A stretch of DNA of 64,000 bases, taken from positions 2,728,001-2,792,000 of the forward strand of contig NZ_CP147520.1 in NCBI RefSeq assembly GCF_037201975.1. The letters are read 5' to 3'. The notes under the pieces were generated by a model. The model ran no database searches, was not told the DNA's origin, and worked only from the letters and a program-made list of their open reading frames with translations. The DNA comes from Streptomyces sp. TG1A-60 (GTDB taxonomy: Bacteria; Actinomycetota; Actinomycetes; Streptomycetales; Streptomycetaceae). The position numbers were made by a program, and so were the translations under genes. The stretch's first letter is position 1. Every line of letters starts with the position of its first letter. Of the stretch, positions 18,005 through 26,145 are shown piece by piece.

Positions 18005-18466
18005 TCAGCAGGCCCCCACCCATTGCTCCGTACCGTCGGAGAACTTCTGACGCTTCCAGATGGGCACCTCGTGCTTCAGATCATCGATGAGTTTCCGGCA
18101 CGCCTCGAAGGCTTCGCCCCGGTGCGGACACGACACGGCGACGACCACGGCCAGGTCCCCGACCTTCAGGTCCCCCACCCGGTGCACGGCCGCGAGCGCC
18201 CGCACCGGATACTCCGCGACCACCGCCTCCGCGATCCGCCGCATCTCGGCTTCGGCCGTCGGATGACACGAATAGCCGAGCTCGTCCACATCGGCTCCCC
18301 CGTCGTGATTCCGCACGGTGCCCACGAACAGCGCGGTCCCCCCGGCCGCGTCGTCCCCCACCGCCCGGAACACCTCGTCCACGGAGAGCACCGTCTCCCG
18401 AACACCGATCAGCCTGACGGGCTTCTCAGCCCCCCGCTCACCGGGATGATCATCATTCACTGCCAT
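18005..18466 (-). CDS. moaE: Molybdopterin synthase catalytic subunit
   Basis: A 153-residue MoaE-family protein. With MoaD it converts precursor Z (cPMP) to molybdopterin by inserting two sulfurs. Family motifs are GALFVGTVRNH-like (TALFVGTVRNHDGG), AVHRVGDLKVGDLAVVVAVSCPHR, and the Lys-rich catalytic VPIWKRQKFSDG near the C-terminus. The ATG at 18466 (MAVNDDHPG) is preferred over a start 12 codons upstream. No moaD is adjacent. moeZ, which could activate MoaD, lies at 50 kb. Confidence 0.9.
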   Translation of the reverse strand: MAVNDDHPGERGAEKPVRLIGVRETVLSVDEVFRAVGDDAAGGTALFVGTVRNHDGGADVDELGYSCHPTAEAEMRRIAEAVVAEYPVRALAAVHRVGDLKVGDLAVVVAVSCPHRGEAFEACRKLIDDLKHEVPIWKRQKFSDGTEQWVGAC

Positions 18467-18664
18467 ACCCCCATCGTGCCCCACCCGCCCCCGACCCGAC
18501 ATGGTCGAAACAGCGCACGCGCGCGCGTGGGGGCTTGGAGTCTCGTACAGCCACGCACTATCGCGGGCAGTCGTGCCGCCGGCGCGGCACCGGTGGACGC
18601 GGCGGCACCGGCAAGCGCCGGTGACCGAAACCCACCCCCGCCCGGCCCCGGCGAAGGCGCACCC

Positions 18665-19777
18665 TCAGATCCGCCGCCGAGCCTTCCGGGCCCGCCGTAC
18701 CAACGCCGCCGTACCCAGGAGCGCGACCGTCGCACCCGCGGCGCCCGCCGCCGTCGCGTCCTTGCGCCCCAGCCGTCGTCCCGCCACGGTGTGCCGCCCC
18801 GCGACCTCCTCCAGCAGCTCCGCGAGCACTTCCTCGTTCGTCCACAGGGGCCGCCACCCTGCCTCGTGCAGCCGGCTCCCGCTGACGACCCACGGATACA
18901 TCGTGTACGCCAGATCCCCGGCCGGCGATGGCGTCAGCCCGATCCGGTGCAGCCGGGCCGCGGCGCCGAGCGCGACCGCGGACGGCAGCTCCATGCGCCG
19001 GATCCCGCTGAGCTCCTCGACCTCCTCCTGCTCCAGCCACCCCTCGCACCCGACGGCCAGCTCCCCGTCGACCTTCTCCAGGACGGCGTACTCCAGCGCT
19101 CCGCACAGGTCTTCGACGTGACAGAACTGCCAGGCGGGCCGCGACCCGGCCACCACCAGTAGCCGAGGCGACTCGAAATACCTGGTCAGCGCTGTGTCCG
19201 TGCCCCCGACGAGGACGGCCGGCCGTACGACCGTGACATTGAGGCCCGGGTGGGCGCGCGGCGCCCGGCGCGCGAGCCGCTCGATCTCCAGCAGATCGCC
19301 GACGCCGGTGGCCTCGGCGGTCGCCCGCAGCTCGGCGTCCTCCAGGAGCGGCAGTTCGTTGTCGGGCAGTGCTCCGTAGACCATCGCCGAGGTGCACAAC
19401 ACGACCCGGTGCACCCCGGCGGCGGCCGCCGCCGTGAGCACGGTCTGAGTGCCGCGCACGTTGTACGCGCTGCGGGCCGCCGAGTCCGCGCCCAGGTCGA
19501 GGTCGACCGCGAGGTGCACCACGACATCCGCCCCGCGCAGCTTCTCGGCGATGGCCGGGTCCCGCACGTCCAGGATGTGCCACTGGGCGGACGCGCACTC
19601 GCCGCGCCGCTCGTCGATGGCGATGACCTGCCGGATCTCTTCGGAGTCGGCGAGCCGCTCGGCGAGCAGCGCTCCGACGCCGGACGCGGCACCGGTGACC
19701 GCGACGACGGGCCCGCGCGCGGCGGGACTGGTTGAGTGGTTTCGCGCTGCGCGAACCTGCGGATCTGGGGAACTCAC
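18665..19777 (-). CDS. NAD-dependent epimerase/dehydratase-like (extended SDR) protein
   Basis: A 370-residue protein with an N-terminal Rossmann fold (VTGAASGVGALLAERL, about 27-42) and extended-SDR-like organisation, including CTSAMVYG and a PAWQFCHVEDLCGALEYAV segment. The expected YxxxK catalytic pair is not visible where it should be; the region reads GVGDLLEIERL, so it may be a non-catalytic NAD-binding member. The C-terminus has a hydrophobic stretch (GAAGATVALLGTAALV) ending RRARKARRRI, a possible membrane tail. The GTG at 19777 follows GGAG. It diverges from the DUF2342 gene. Confidence 0.8.
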   Translation of the reverse strand: MSSPDPQVRAARNHSTSPAARGPVVAVTGAASGVGALLAERLADSEEIRQVIAIDERRGECASAQWHILDVRDPAIAEKLRGADVVVHLAVDLDLGADSAARSAYNVRGTQTVLTAAAAAGVHRVVLCTSAMVYGALPDNELPLLEDAELRATAEATGVGDLLEIERLARRAPRAHPGLNVTVVRPAVLVGGTDTALTRYFESPRLLVVAGSRPAWQFCHVEDLCGALEYAVLEKVDGELAVGCEGWLEQEEVEELSGIRRMELPSAVALGAAARLHRIGLTPSPAGDLAYTMYPWVVSGSRLHEAGWRPLWTNEEVLAELLEEVAGRHTVAGRRLGRKDATAAGAAGATVALLGTAALVRRARKARRRI

Positions 19778-19968
19778 CGGGCGTCTCCAGCGGTTGTCTT
19801 CAGTACGAACGCGCGTGACGCGTGCGTACCAGGTGGCATCCATCCTGCCGCAGGCCTTCGGTCGGCGGAGCACCGAGGCCTTAACCCGCCGTAGTGTCTA
19901 CGCTGGATGGTGTTCGGGCAGCCGTGCCGTCGGAGAAAACCCGATGGCCCTATCAGCCGAGGAATCCC

Positions 19969-21384
19969 GTGAGTGACACCCCATTCGGATTCGGCCTTCC
20001 GCCGGAGGAGCCGGACGACGGCGACGAGGGCAAGAAGAAGGACCAGGAGAGCGGTGGTGGTCAGGGACCGGCCAACCCGTTCGGCTTCGGGTTTCCCGGT
20101 GCCGGCGGCCCCGGCGCCGACAATCCGTTCGCCGCGATGTTCGGTTCCATGAACCCCACCGACCTGGGCGCCGCCTTCCAGCAGCTGGGCCAGATGCTCT
20201 CGTACGAGGGCGGTCCGGTGAACTGGGACATGGCCAAGCAGATCGCCCGCCAGACGGTCTCCCAGGGGACCGCGGACGGCACGAAGGACGCGAGCATCGG
20301 CCCCGCCGAGCGCACCGCCGTCGAGGAGGCCGTCCGCCTGGCCGACCTGTGGCTGGACGACGCGACGTCCCTGCCGTCCGGCGCCGGCTCCGCCGTGGCG
20401 TGGAGCCGCGCGGAGTGGGTGGAGGCGACCCTGCCCGCCTGGAAGGAGCTCGTCGACCCGGTGGCCGAGCGGGTCGGCGGCGCCATGGGCGACATCCTGC
20501 CGGAGGAGATGCAGGCCATGGCCGGCCCGCTGATCGGCATGATGAAGTCGATGGGCGGCGCCATGTTCGGCCAGCAGATCGGCCAGGCCGTGGGCGTGCT
20601 CGCGGGCGAGGTTGTCGGCTCGACCGACGTCGGCCTGCCGCTCGGCCCGGCCGGCAAGGCCGCGCTGCTGCCGCTGAACGTGGCGGCGTTCGGCGAGGAC
20701 CTGGGCGTCGCCACGGACGAGGTGCGGCTCTACCTGGCCCTGCGCGAGGCCGCCCACCAGCGGCTCTTCGCCCATGTCCCGTGGCTGCGCTCGCACCTGT
20801 TCGGCGCGGTCGAGGGCTACGCGCGCGGGATCAAGGTCGACACGGCCAAGCTGGAGGACGTGGTCGGCCAGTTCGACCCGCAGAACCCCGAGGAGCTGCA
20901 GCAGGCGCTCCAGCAGGGCATGTTCCAGCCGGAGGACACTCCGGAGCAGAAGGCCGCCCTGGCTCGTCTGGAGACGGCACTGGCGCTGGTGGAGGGGTGG
21001 GTGGACGCGGTGGTGCACGCCGCCGCCAAGCCGCGACTGTCGTCCGCGGACGCCCTGCGCGAGACGCTGCGCCGCCGGCGCGCCACCGGCGGTCCGGCCG
21101 AGCAGACCTTCGCCACGCTCATCGGCCTGGAGCTGCGCCCCCGCCGCCTGCGTGACGCCTCCCGCCTGTGGGCCTCCCTCACGGACGCGCGCGGTGTCGA
21201 CGGCCGTGACGCCCTGTGGGCCCACCCGGACATGCTGCCCACCGCCTCCGACCTGGACGACCCGGACGGCTTCGTCCACCGAGAGCAGCTGGACTTCTCC
21301 GAGCTGGACAAGATGCTCGGCGAGGCCGCGGGCGGCTCCACCGACAAGCCTGATCCGAAGCAGAAGGACGACGACACCGAGTGA
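19969..21384 (+). CDS. DUF2342 / zinc-dependent metalloprotease-like protein
   Basis: A 471-residue member of the actinobacterial DUF2342 family, often labelled zinc-dependent metalloprotease. A Gly/Pro/Asp-rich N-terminus (NPFGFGFPGAGGPGADNPF) leads into a helical domain. LREAAHQRLFAHVPWLRSHL stands where a metallopeptidase helix would be, but no textbook HExxH is present, so activity is unproven. The GTG at 19969 has GAGGA 6 nt upstream. It ends in an acidic/Lys tail (DPKQKDDDTE) and overlaps the NUDIX gene by 4 bp (GTGA), indicating translational coupling. Confidence 0.8.
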   Translation: MSDTPFGFGLPPEEPDDGDEGKKKDQESGGGQGPANPFGFGFPGAGGPGADNPFAAMFGSMNPTDLGAAFQQLGQMLSYEGGPVNWDMAKQIARQTVSQGTADGTKDASIGPAERTAVEEAVRLADLWLDDATSLPSGAGSAVAWSRAEWVEATLPAWKELVDPVAERVGGAMGDILPEEMQAMAGPLIGMMKSMGGAMFGQQIGQAVGVLAGEVVGSTDVGLPLGPAGKAALLPLNVAAFGEDLGVATDEVRLYLALREAAHQRLFAHVPWLRSHLFGAVEGYARGIKVDTAKLEDVVGQFDPQNPEELQQALQQGMFQPEDTPEQKAALARLETALALVEGWVDAVVHAAAKPRLSSADALRETLRRRRATGGPAEQTFATLIGLELRPRRLRDASRLWASLTDARGVDGRDALWAHPDMLPTASDLDDPDGFVHREQLDFSELDKMLGEAAGGSTDKPDPKQKDDDTE

Positions 21385-21896
21385 GCCTGCACGACGACGC
21401 GGTCCTCGTACTGAAGAGCTACGAGGACCAGGCCGAGCTGCGCCAGGCGTATCTGGACCATCTGGCGGCCCACCCGGACGGCATGTGGAAGGCGTGCGGC
21501 GCCGGGCACATCACGGCGAGCAGCCTGGTGATCGACCCCGAGCGCGGGCAGGTGCTGCTCACCCTCCACAAGAAGCTGCGCATATGGCTCCAGATGGGCG
21601 GCCACTGCGAGCCCGAGGACACCACCCTGGCGGACGCGGCCCTGCGCGAGGCGACGGAGGAGTCCGGCATCGCGGGTCTGACGCTCCTGCCGGGTGGCCC
21701 GGTCCGCCTCGACCGCCATGAGACCCCGTGCGCCTGGCACCTGGACGTCCAGTACGCGGCTCTCGCCCCCGCCGGAGCCGTGGAGGTGATCAGCGACGAG
21801 TCCCTCGACCTGCGCTGGTTCCCCTACGACGAGGTGGCGACCGTGGCCGACGAGTCGGTCGTACGGCTGCTGGAGGCCACGCGGGCGCGGCTCTGA
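21381..21896 (+). CDS. NUDIX hydrolase
   Basis: A 171-residue pyrophosphohydrolase. The Nudix box is complete: GGHCEPEDTTLADAALREATEESGI, with the REATEE metal-binding core. The substrate, a nucleoside diphosphate linked to another moiety, cannot be predicted. It starts with GTG at 21381 inside the stop codon of the DUF2342 gene, so both are one operon. Confidence 0.88.
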   Translation: MSLHDDAVLVLKSYEDQAELRQAYLDHLAAHPDGMWKACGAGHITASSLVIDPERGQVLLTLHKKLRIWLQMGGHCEPEDTTLADAALREATEESGIAGLTLLPGGPVRLDRHETPCAWHLDVQYAALAPAGAVEVISDESLDLRWFPYDEVATVADESVVRLLEATRARL

Positions 21897-21971
21897 GCCG
21901 CTCTTCCGTGTGGATCCGTCCACGATCGGTGTGAAGCCGACGGGTTCCGTAAAGGCCCCCGCTGGGGGGAC

Positions 21972-22016
21972 GGACCCGTGAGGGTGACCGCCATGGACGG
22001 TCGCCCCTACGGGTCC
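21972..22016. terminator. Extended hairpin between convergent genes
   Basis: GGACCCGT at 21972-21979 pairs with ACGGGTCC at 22009-22016. Inner GGG/CCC and GACCG/CGGTC pairs extend the stem around a CCATGGA loop. It lies between the NUDIX gene and the convergent AIM24 cluster. Confidence 0.65.
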
Positions 22017-22043
22017 TTGCCCGGACTGATCCCGCGTGGGTGA

Positions 22044-22796
22044 TCAGTTGCGGCTGCCCCCGAGGGAGTTCCCGGTCAGTCCGGCGGAGCCCATGCCGAA
22101 CTGTCCGAGGACCCCGGACGTACGCAGGTGCTGCGGCGGCAGCAGTTCGCTCGGCTGTACGAGGACGTGTCCGTGGCCGGAGAAGTGCATCTCCCAGCCC
22201 TCACCGGTGGAGCCCCGGCGGCGCCACACGGCGGAGGTGGAGGTCGGCGCCTGGAGCTGTGTGCGCAGTGACGTGGACCAGGCGATGACGGCGTCCGAGT
22301 CGACGCAGACGTTCTTCTCGGGGGTCACTTCGAGGGTCAGCGGCTCGCCCGAGGTCATCAGGACCACCTTGCCGTCACCGGAGAGCTCCAGGTTGTACGC
22401 CCCCGCCGAGGCCACCTCGACGGCGCTGTCCACGGCGACGATGCCGACGTTGAGCGAGCCGTCGAAGGCGAGTACGGCGGAGGAGTCGACGGTGATGCCG
22501 TTGCCGGCCTCCATGATGTGCAGGTACTGCGCGAAGTTGGCGAGATAGACGATCCCGTTGCCCTTGCAGCGCATGAGTTCGAGCCGCTCACCGGTCATCC
22601 GCTCGGCATTGCGCCAGCTGCGGTTGCGGTACTGGCTGTCGAAGTCGACCTGCCCCTCGAAGGCGGCCATCGCGCCCTGGCGGGCCAGGACGGGGCTGCT
22701 GCCGATCGTGACGTCGGTCTTGAGCAACTGGGGGTTCTGCAGTGTGTAGCGCTCCGTGTGGTTCACCGGAATGTGCGCGAAGAGTGTGCTGTGCAT
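22044..22796 (-). CDS. AIM24 family protein
   Basis: A 250-residue protein of the AIM24/TRAP-like beta-roll family. It shows the recurring family features: early SMxAYxG-like AMAAFEGQVDF, MRCKGNGIVYLANFAQYLHI, ITVDSSAVLAFDGSLN, and VCVDSDAVIAWSTSL. Bacterial AIM24 proteins are of unknown function; the yeast homologue is mitochondrial. It is last of three same-strand AIM24 genes, 27 bp after the previous one. Confidence 0.85.
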   Translation of the reverse strand: MHSTLFAHIPVNHTERYTLQNPQLLKTDVTIGSSPVLARQGAMAAFEGQVDFDSQYRNRSWRNAERMTGERLELMRCKGNGIVYLANFAQYLHIMEAGNGITVDSSAVLAFDGSLNVGIVAVDSAVEVASAGAYNLELSGDGKVVLMTSGEPLTLEVTPEKNVCVDSDAVIAWSTSLRTQLQAPTSTSAVWRRRGSTGEGWEMHFSGHGHVLVQPSELLPPQHLRTSGVLGQFGMGSAGLTGNSLGGSRN

Positions 22797-22823
22797 GGGG
22801 TGCTGTTCTCCTCTCGGTCCCGG

Positions 22824-23501
22824 TCAGCCACGGATCTTGAAACGGTCGCCGGTGTCCTCGCTGGGCTGGACGACCACGAAGCCCTGCCCCTTGAACCCGA
22901 TCTGGAATGCCTCCCCGCTGCCCCGGCCGATGAGCGCGCCGGCCTTGATCGTGCGGCGGGCCTTCATGTCGAGGCCGTCGGTCCAGGCGATCAGCGCGTC
23001 CGGGTCGACGTAGGTCTCCCGTTCGCCGCAGTCGAGGGAGATCGGCACGCCCCGACTGACCAGGGCGACCCATCCGGTGCCGCGGATCACGAGGTTGGTG
23101 AGGCCGGAGCCGGAGAGCTTGGCGAGGCCCTTGACCGGCTCGATGGTGAGCTGGAGGGAGGCGTCGCAGGCCAGCAGGGCGGGGCCGTTGACGGACAGTG
23201 CCTCGTTGTTCAGGTGGAGGACGAGGACGTCGCCGCCGTAGTCGGCGAGGTAGAGGTCGCCGTCGCCCCGGCAGAGCATCAGCTTGCCGCCCTCGCCGGT
23301 GACCATCTCCTCGGCGCTGCGGCGCAGCGTGGCGGGCGGGCCGTCGAACTGTACGTAGCCGTCGTAGGCGATCATCGAGCCGGCCTTGGCCAGGAGGTCC
23401 TGGCCGGTGACCATGGTGACCTTGAGCGTCTTGGAGCTGTGCACGCCCATGCGGACGCCGGTGGACGCGGAGCGGTGCGCGTTGAGTGTCTGGAGGTCCA
23501 T
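22824..23501 (-). CDS. AIM24 family protein
   Basis: A 225-residue AIM24-family protein and middle member of the cluster. Repeated family segments are GSMIAYDGYVQFDG, LMLCRGDGDLYLADYGGDV, LSVNGPALLACDASL and YVDPDALIAWTDGL. The ATG at 23501 with GAGG 6 nt upstream is preferred. A GTG at 23513 overlapping the upstream stop as GTGA is an alternative. Tight packing implies a shared transcript with the TerD-AIM24 gene. Confidence 0.85.
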   Translation of the reverse strand: MDLQTLNAHRSASTGVRMGVHSSKTLKVTMVTGQDLLAKAGSMIAYDGYVQFDGPPATLRRSAEEMVTGEGGKLMLCRGDGDLYLADYGGDVLVLHLNNEALSVNGPALLACDASLQLTIEPVKGLAKLSGSGLTNLVIRGTGWVALVSRGVPISLDCGERETYVDPDALIAWTDGLDMKARRTIKAGALIGRGSGEAFQIGFKGQGFVVVQPSEDTGDRFKIRG

Positions 23502-23509
23502 GCTCTGCC

Positions 23510-25078
23510 TCACACCTCGAAGGGCTGGACGACGACGAAGTTGCCGGGGGCACCGCGGAACTGGAGGTTCACGGCCTCCTGGGTCTGCCGGGCGTACCCG
23601 GAACGGCGCAGCCGGAGCGAGGTCGTGGTGACGGCCTGCGCGCCGGCGGACCAGGCGATGACGGCGTTGCCGTCGACGTAGGTGGCCGGGCCGACGGGCA
23701 GAACGACGGGAACGCCGCGCGTCTTGACCACGACCGCGCCCGTGCCGGAGAAGAGCATGCTGAACAGGCCGCCACCGGGCAGGCCCGCGCCCTCGATGCG
23801 GCGGATCTCGGTGTCCAGGGCCTCGTCGAAGGCGAGGACCCCGCGCGCGCTGGTGTAGAGCTGCTCGTTCTCCAGACGGATGACGAAGAGGTGGCTGCCC
23901 TCGTCGGCGAGGAACACCTCACCGTCTCCGGAGCAGCGCATCAGGGCCATGCCCTGGCCCGTGAGCTGACCCGTCAACTTGCCGAGCAGTCCGGAACCCT
24001 TGTGGGCGAAGTCGATATCGCCCTGGTAGGCGACCATGCTGCCCTGCTTGGCGAGGATGTTGGCGCCCTTGGTGAGCGTCGTCCGCACGAGCTGTGGGTT
24101 CTGCTCGGTCCAGCGGTCGCCGACGGGTGCCTCGGAGTACTTCGTCAGGACGACGCGCAGGCCCGCCTCCGGGGGCACCGGCGCGAGATGCGCACCACCG
24201 CCGAAGGGCTGGGAGTGCCCCGGGAAGGCCGCGGGGGCGCCGGGAGGCGTGAACGGGCCGCCCTGGGGCGCGGCCCCCGGAGGCGTGAAGAGGCCACCCT
24301 GAGGCGGGGCACCGGGAGGCGCGAAGGGCCCACCCTGCGGTGCGGGCGCAGCGGTGCCGCCGGGCGGCGTGCTCAGGGGCGCGACGATGGTCGGTGCGGT
24401 GTGTACGGAGGGTGCGGGCGCCGGGGGCGGCGCGAACCCCTGCGCGGGCACCGGGGCCGGTGCGGGCGGAGCGGCGGGGGCGCCGAACGCGGGTGGGGCG
24501 AAGCCGGGCCCGGCTTCGGTCTGCGGCTGCTGCGGCGCGGCGGGCTCCTCCTCGGCGACCTCGCCGCCGAAGTTCTTCAGCAACGCGTCGAGGCCGCCGT
24601 CGAAGCCCTGTCCGACGGCCGCGAACCGCCATACGTCCTTCAGGTAGAAGTCGCCCAGCATCACGGCGCGCTCGGTGGAGAACTCCGAGCCCTCGAACGG
24701 GTACCGGGCCACTTCCTCACCGCCCGCGACGATCCGGATGTAGCCGGGGCTGATCTGCGACATCTGCCCGCTGCCGTCGAGCGTCGCCGTGAAGGACAGC
24801 TTCTGGATCCGCGGCGGGATCTTGTCGAGGGTGACGCGGAAGGACTCCGTGTCACCCGGCTGGGCCCCCAGGAGCTGGATCGACTCCTCCGGGCTCTTCG
24901 GCTGGTTGAAGAAGACGAAGTAACGGTCGTCCGAGAGCCGTTCGTCGGCGTCCAGACCGAAGCAGCTGATGTCGAAGGTCAGCCCGGGGCCGGAGATCTG
25001 TACGCCTACGTACAGATCCGTACCGGCGGTGAGGTCACTGATCTTGGCCTTGTGGCCGCGTTGGAATTCCCTGGCCAT
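23510..25078 (-). CDS. TerD-AIM24 fusion protein
   Basis: A 522-residue two-domain protein. Residues 1-175 are a TerD domain, a calcium-binding fold of tellurite/stress-response systems (DLYVGVQISGPG, FDISCFGLDAD, YFVFFNQPKSPEESIQLLG, RAVMLGDFYLKDVWRFAAVGQGF). A Pro/Gly/Ala-rich linker (about 180-300) carries repeats of the type PQGGxFTPPGA. Residues about 305-522 form an AIM24 domain (GSMVAYQGDIDF, LMRCSGDGEVFLADEGSHLF, YVDGNAVIAW). First gene of a three-gene AIM24 unit. The fusion ties AIM24 to TerD-type stress functions, but no molecular role is known. Confidence 0.9.
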   Translation of the reverse strand: MAREFQRGHKAKISDLTAGTDLYVGVQISGPGLTFDISCFGLDADERLSDDRYFVFFNQPKSPEESIQLLGAQPGDTESFRVTLDKIPPRIQKLSFTATLDGSGQMSQISPGYIRIVAGGEEVARYPFEGSEFSTERAVMLGDFYLKDVWRFAAVGQGFDGGLDALLKNFGGEVAEEEPAAPQQPQTEAGPGFAPPAFGAPAAPPAPAPVPAQGFAPPPAPAPSVHTAPTIVAPLSTPPGGTAAPAPQGGPFAPPGAPPQGGLFTPPGAAPQGGPFTPPGAPAAFPGHSQPFGGGAHLAPVPPEAGLRVVLTKYSEAPVGDRWTEQNPQLVRTTLTKGANILAKQGSMVAYQGDIDFAHKGSGLLGKLTGQLTGQGMALMRCSGDGEVFLADEGSHLFVIRLENEQLYTSARGVLAFDEALDTEIRRIEGAGLPGGGLFSMLFSGTGAVVVKTRGVPVVLPVGPATYVDGNAVIAWSAGAQAVTTTSLRLRRSGYARQTQEAVNLQFRGAPGNFVVVQPFEV

Positions 25079-25330
25079 GCGTGACGACCGTCCCCCATCC
25101 CGAAAGTGAGTGCGCCTGCGAGTGCGTCGCGTCAGGCTAACGCCAAAGTCCTGAGGCGAACGAGGCTGGTACAGAACCAGTACAAGAGCGCGACTTCGGT
25201 CGCCAGTCCCACAAGCGCACCCACGTGCGTGCGAGGTACCCGTTTCACATCGCTCGACCTCAGGGCACGGGTCCCGGCTCGCGTTCAGCCGCTGGTCGCA
25301 CGTCTCCCGAGGGACGTCCGCGCGGTGGTG

Positions 25331-25927
25331 TCACTCGTCGCGCGTGACCGGCAGACGAGGCAGCCGGTCGGCGGCGACCACCCCTTCGAGGTAGCCGCGA
25401 GCGCGCTCGGTACGGGGATAGGCCTCCAGCAGCTGCCAGAAGCGGGGCCCATGACCTGGTACGAGCAGATGGGCGAGTTCGTGGACAAGGACGTAGTCGA
25501 CGACGTACTCGGGCATGCCCTGCAGCCGGTGCGAAAGACGGATGCTTCCCTCTGCGGGGGTGCACGAGCCCCAGCGGGTGTTCTGGTTGGTGACCCAGCG
25601 GACCGAGGTGGGCCGGGCCCGACCGCCGAAGTACTGGTCCGAGAGCCGGGCGGCGCGCTCCACCAGCTCGGCGTCACCGAGGAGCCGTTTGCTTTCCTGC
25701 GCCGCCAGCTTGTCGAGCATGACGGTCACCCAGCGCTGCTCCTCCGCCTCGGACATCCGAGCGGGGATGAGCACGACGGTGCGATCGCCCTCGCGGTACG
25801 CGGAGACCGTTCTGCGCCGTCGCGCGCTCCTGCGGACCTCGATCGCGCTCGCCCCCGAGCCGCTTGGCGGCTGGCTCGTCGTGCTGCGCTGTGGCTTTCC
25901 GGCGCGGTGCAGTGGGTCGGCGGGCAC
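25331..25927 (-). CDS. YgjP/WLM-like zinc metallopeptidase (M48 group)
   Basis: A 198-residue protein with TRWGSC (about 117-122), typical of YgjP/DUF45 proteins, and the zinc site HELAH at residues 149-153. The third ligand is probably H159 in VPGHGPRFW. The N-terminus is basic and Ser/Arg-rich with no signal peptide, suggesting a cytosolic peptidase. GTG at 25927; the true start could be further in. It diverges from the ThiF-like gene across 218 bp that include a DnaA-box-like site. Confidence 0.82.
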   Translation of the reverse strand: MPADPLHRAGKPQRSTTSQPPSGSGASAIEVRRSARRRRTVSAYREGDRTVVLIPARMSEAEEQRWVTVMLDKLAAQESKRLLGDAELVERAARLSDQYFGGRARPTSVRWVTNQNTRWGSCTPAEGSIRLSHRLQGMPEYVVDYVLVHELAHLLVPGHGPRFWQLLEAYPRTERARGYLEGVVAADRLPRLPVTRDE

Positions 25928-26030
25928 GCCCCGACGTTACCCGCTGCGCACGGGGGAAGTCCCGCCTCCGGGACGGTTCGATACCGATCCGCACTCCGAG
26001 CGCCTGATTTGTACGACGAATACCGTCGCC

Positions 26031-26039
26031 TGTGGACAA
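26031..26039 (-). promoter_or_regulatory. DnaA-box-like site 1
   Basis: TGTGGACAA, i.e. TTGTCCACA on the minus strand, the Streptomyces-preferred DnaA box form. It is embedded in the extended context GTTGTCCACAGGCG in the divergent promoter region between the metallopeptidase and ThiF-like genes. Confidence 0.4.
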
Positions 26040-26145
26040 CTCTCGACACTCATCGTCGCGGTGCGTGCATGCTGGCACTCGTCGGCGGACCAGGCACTCG
26101 CACCGTCGGCACACGGGAACCTTCTTCTGGCTACGGGGGCCGATC

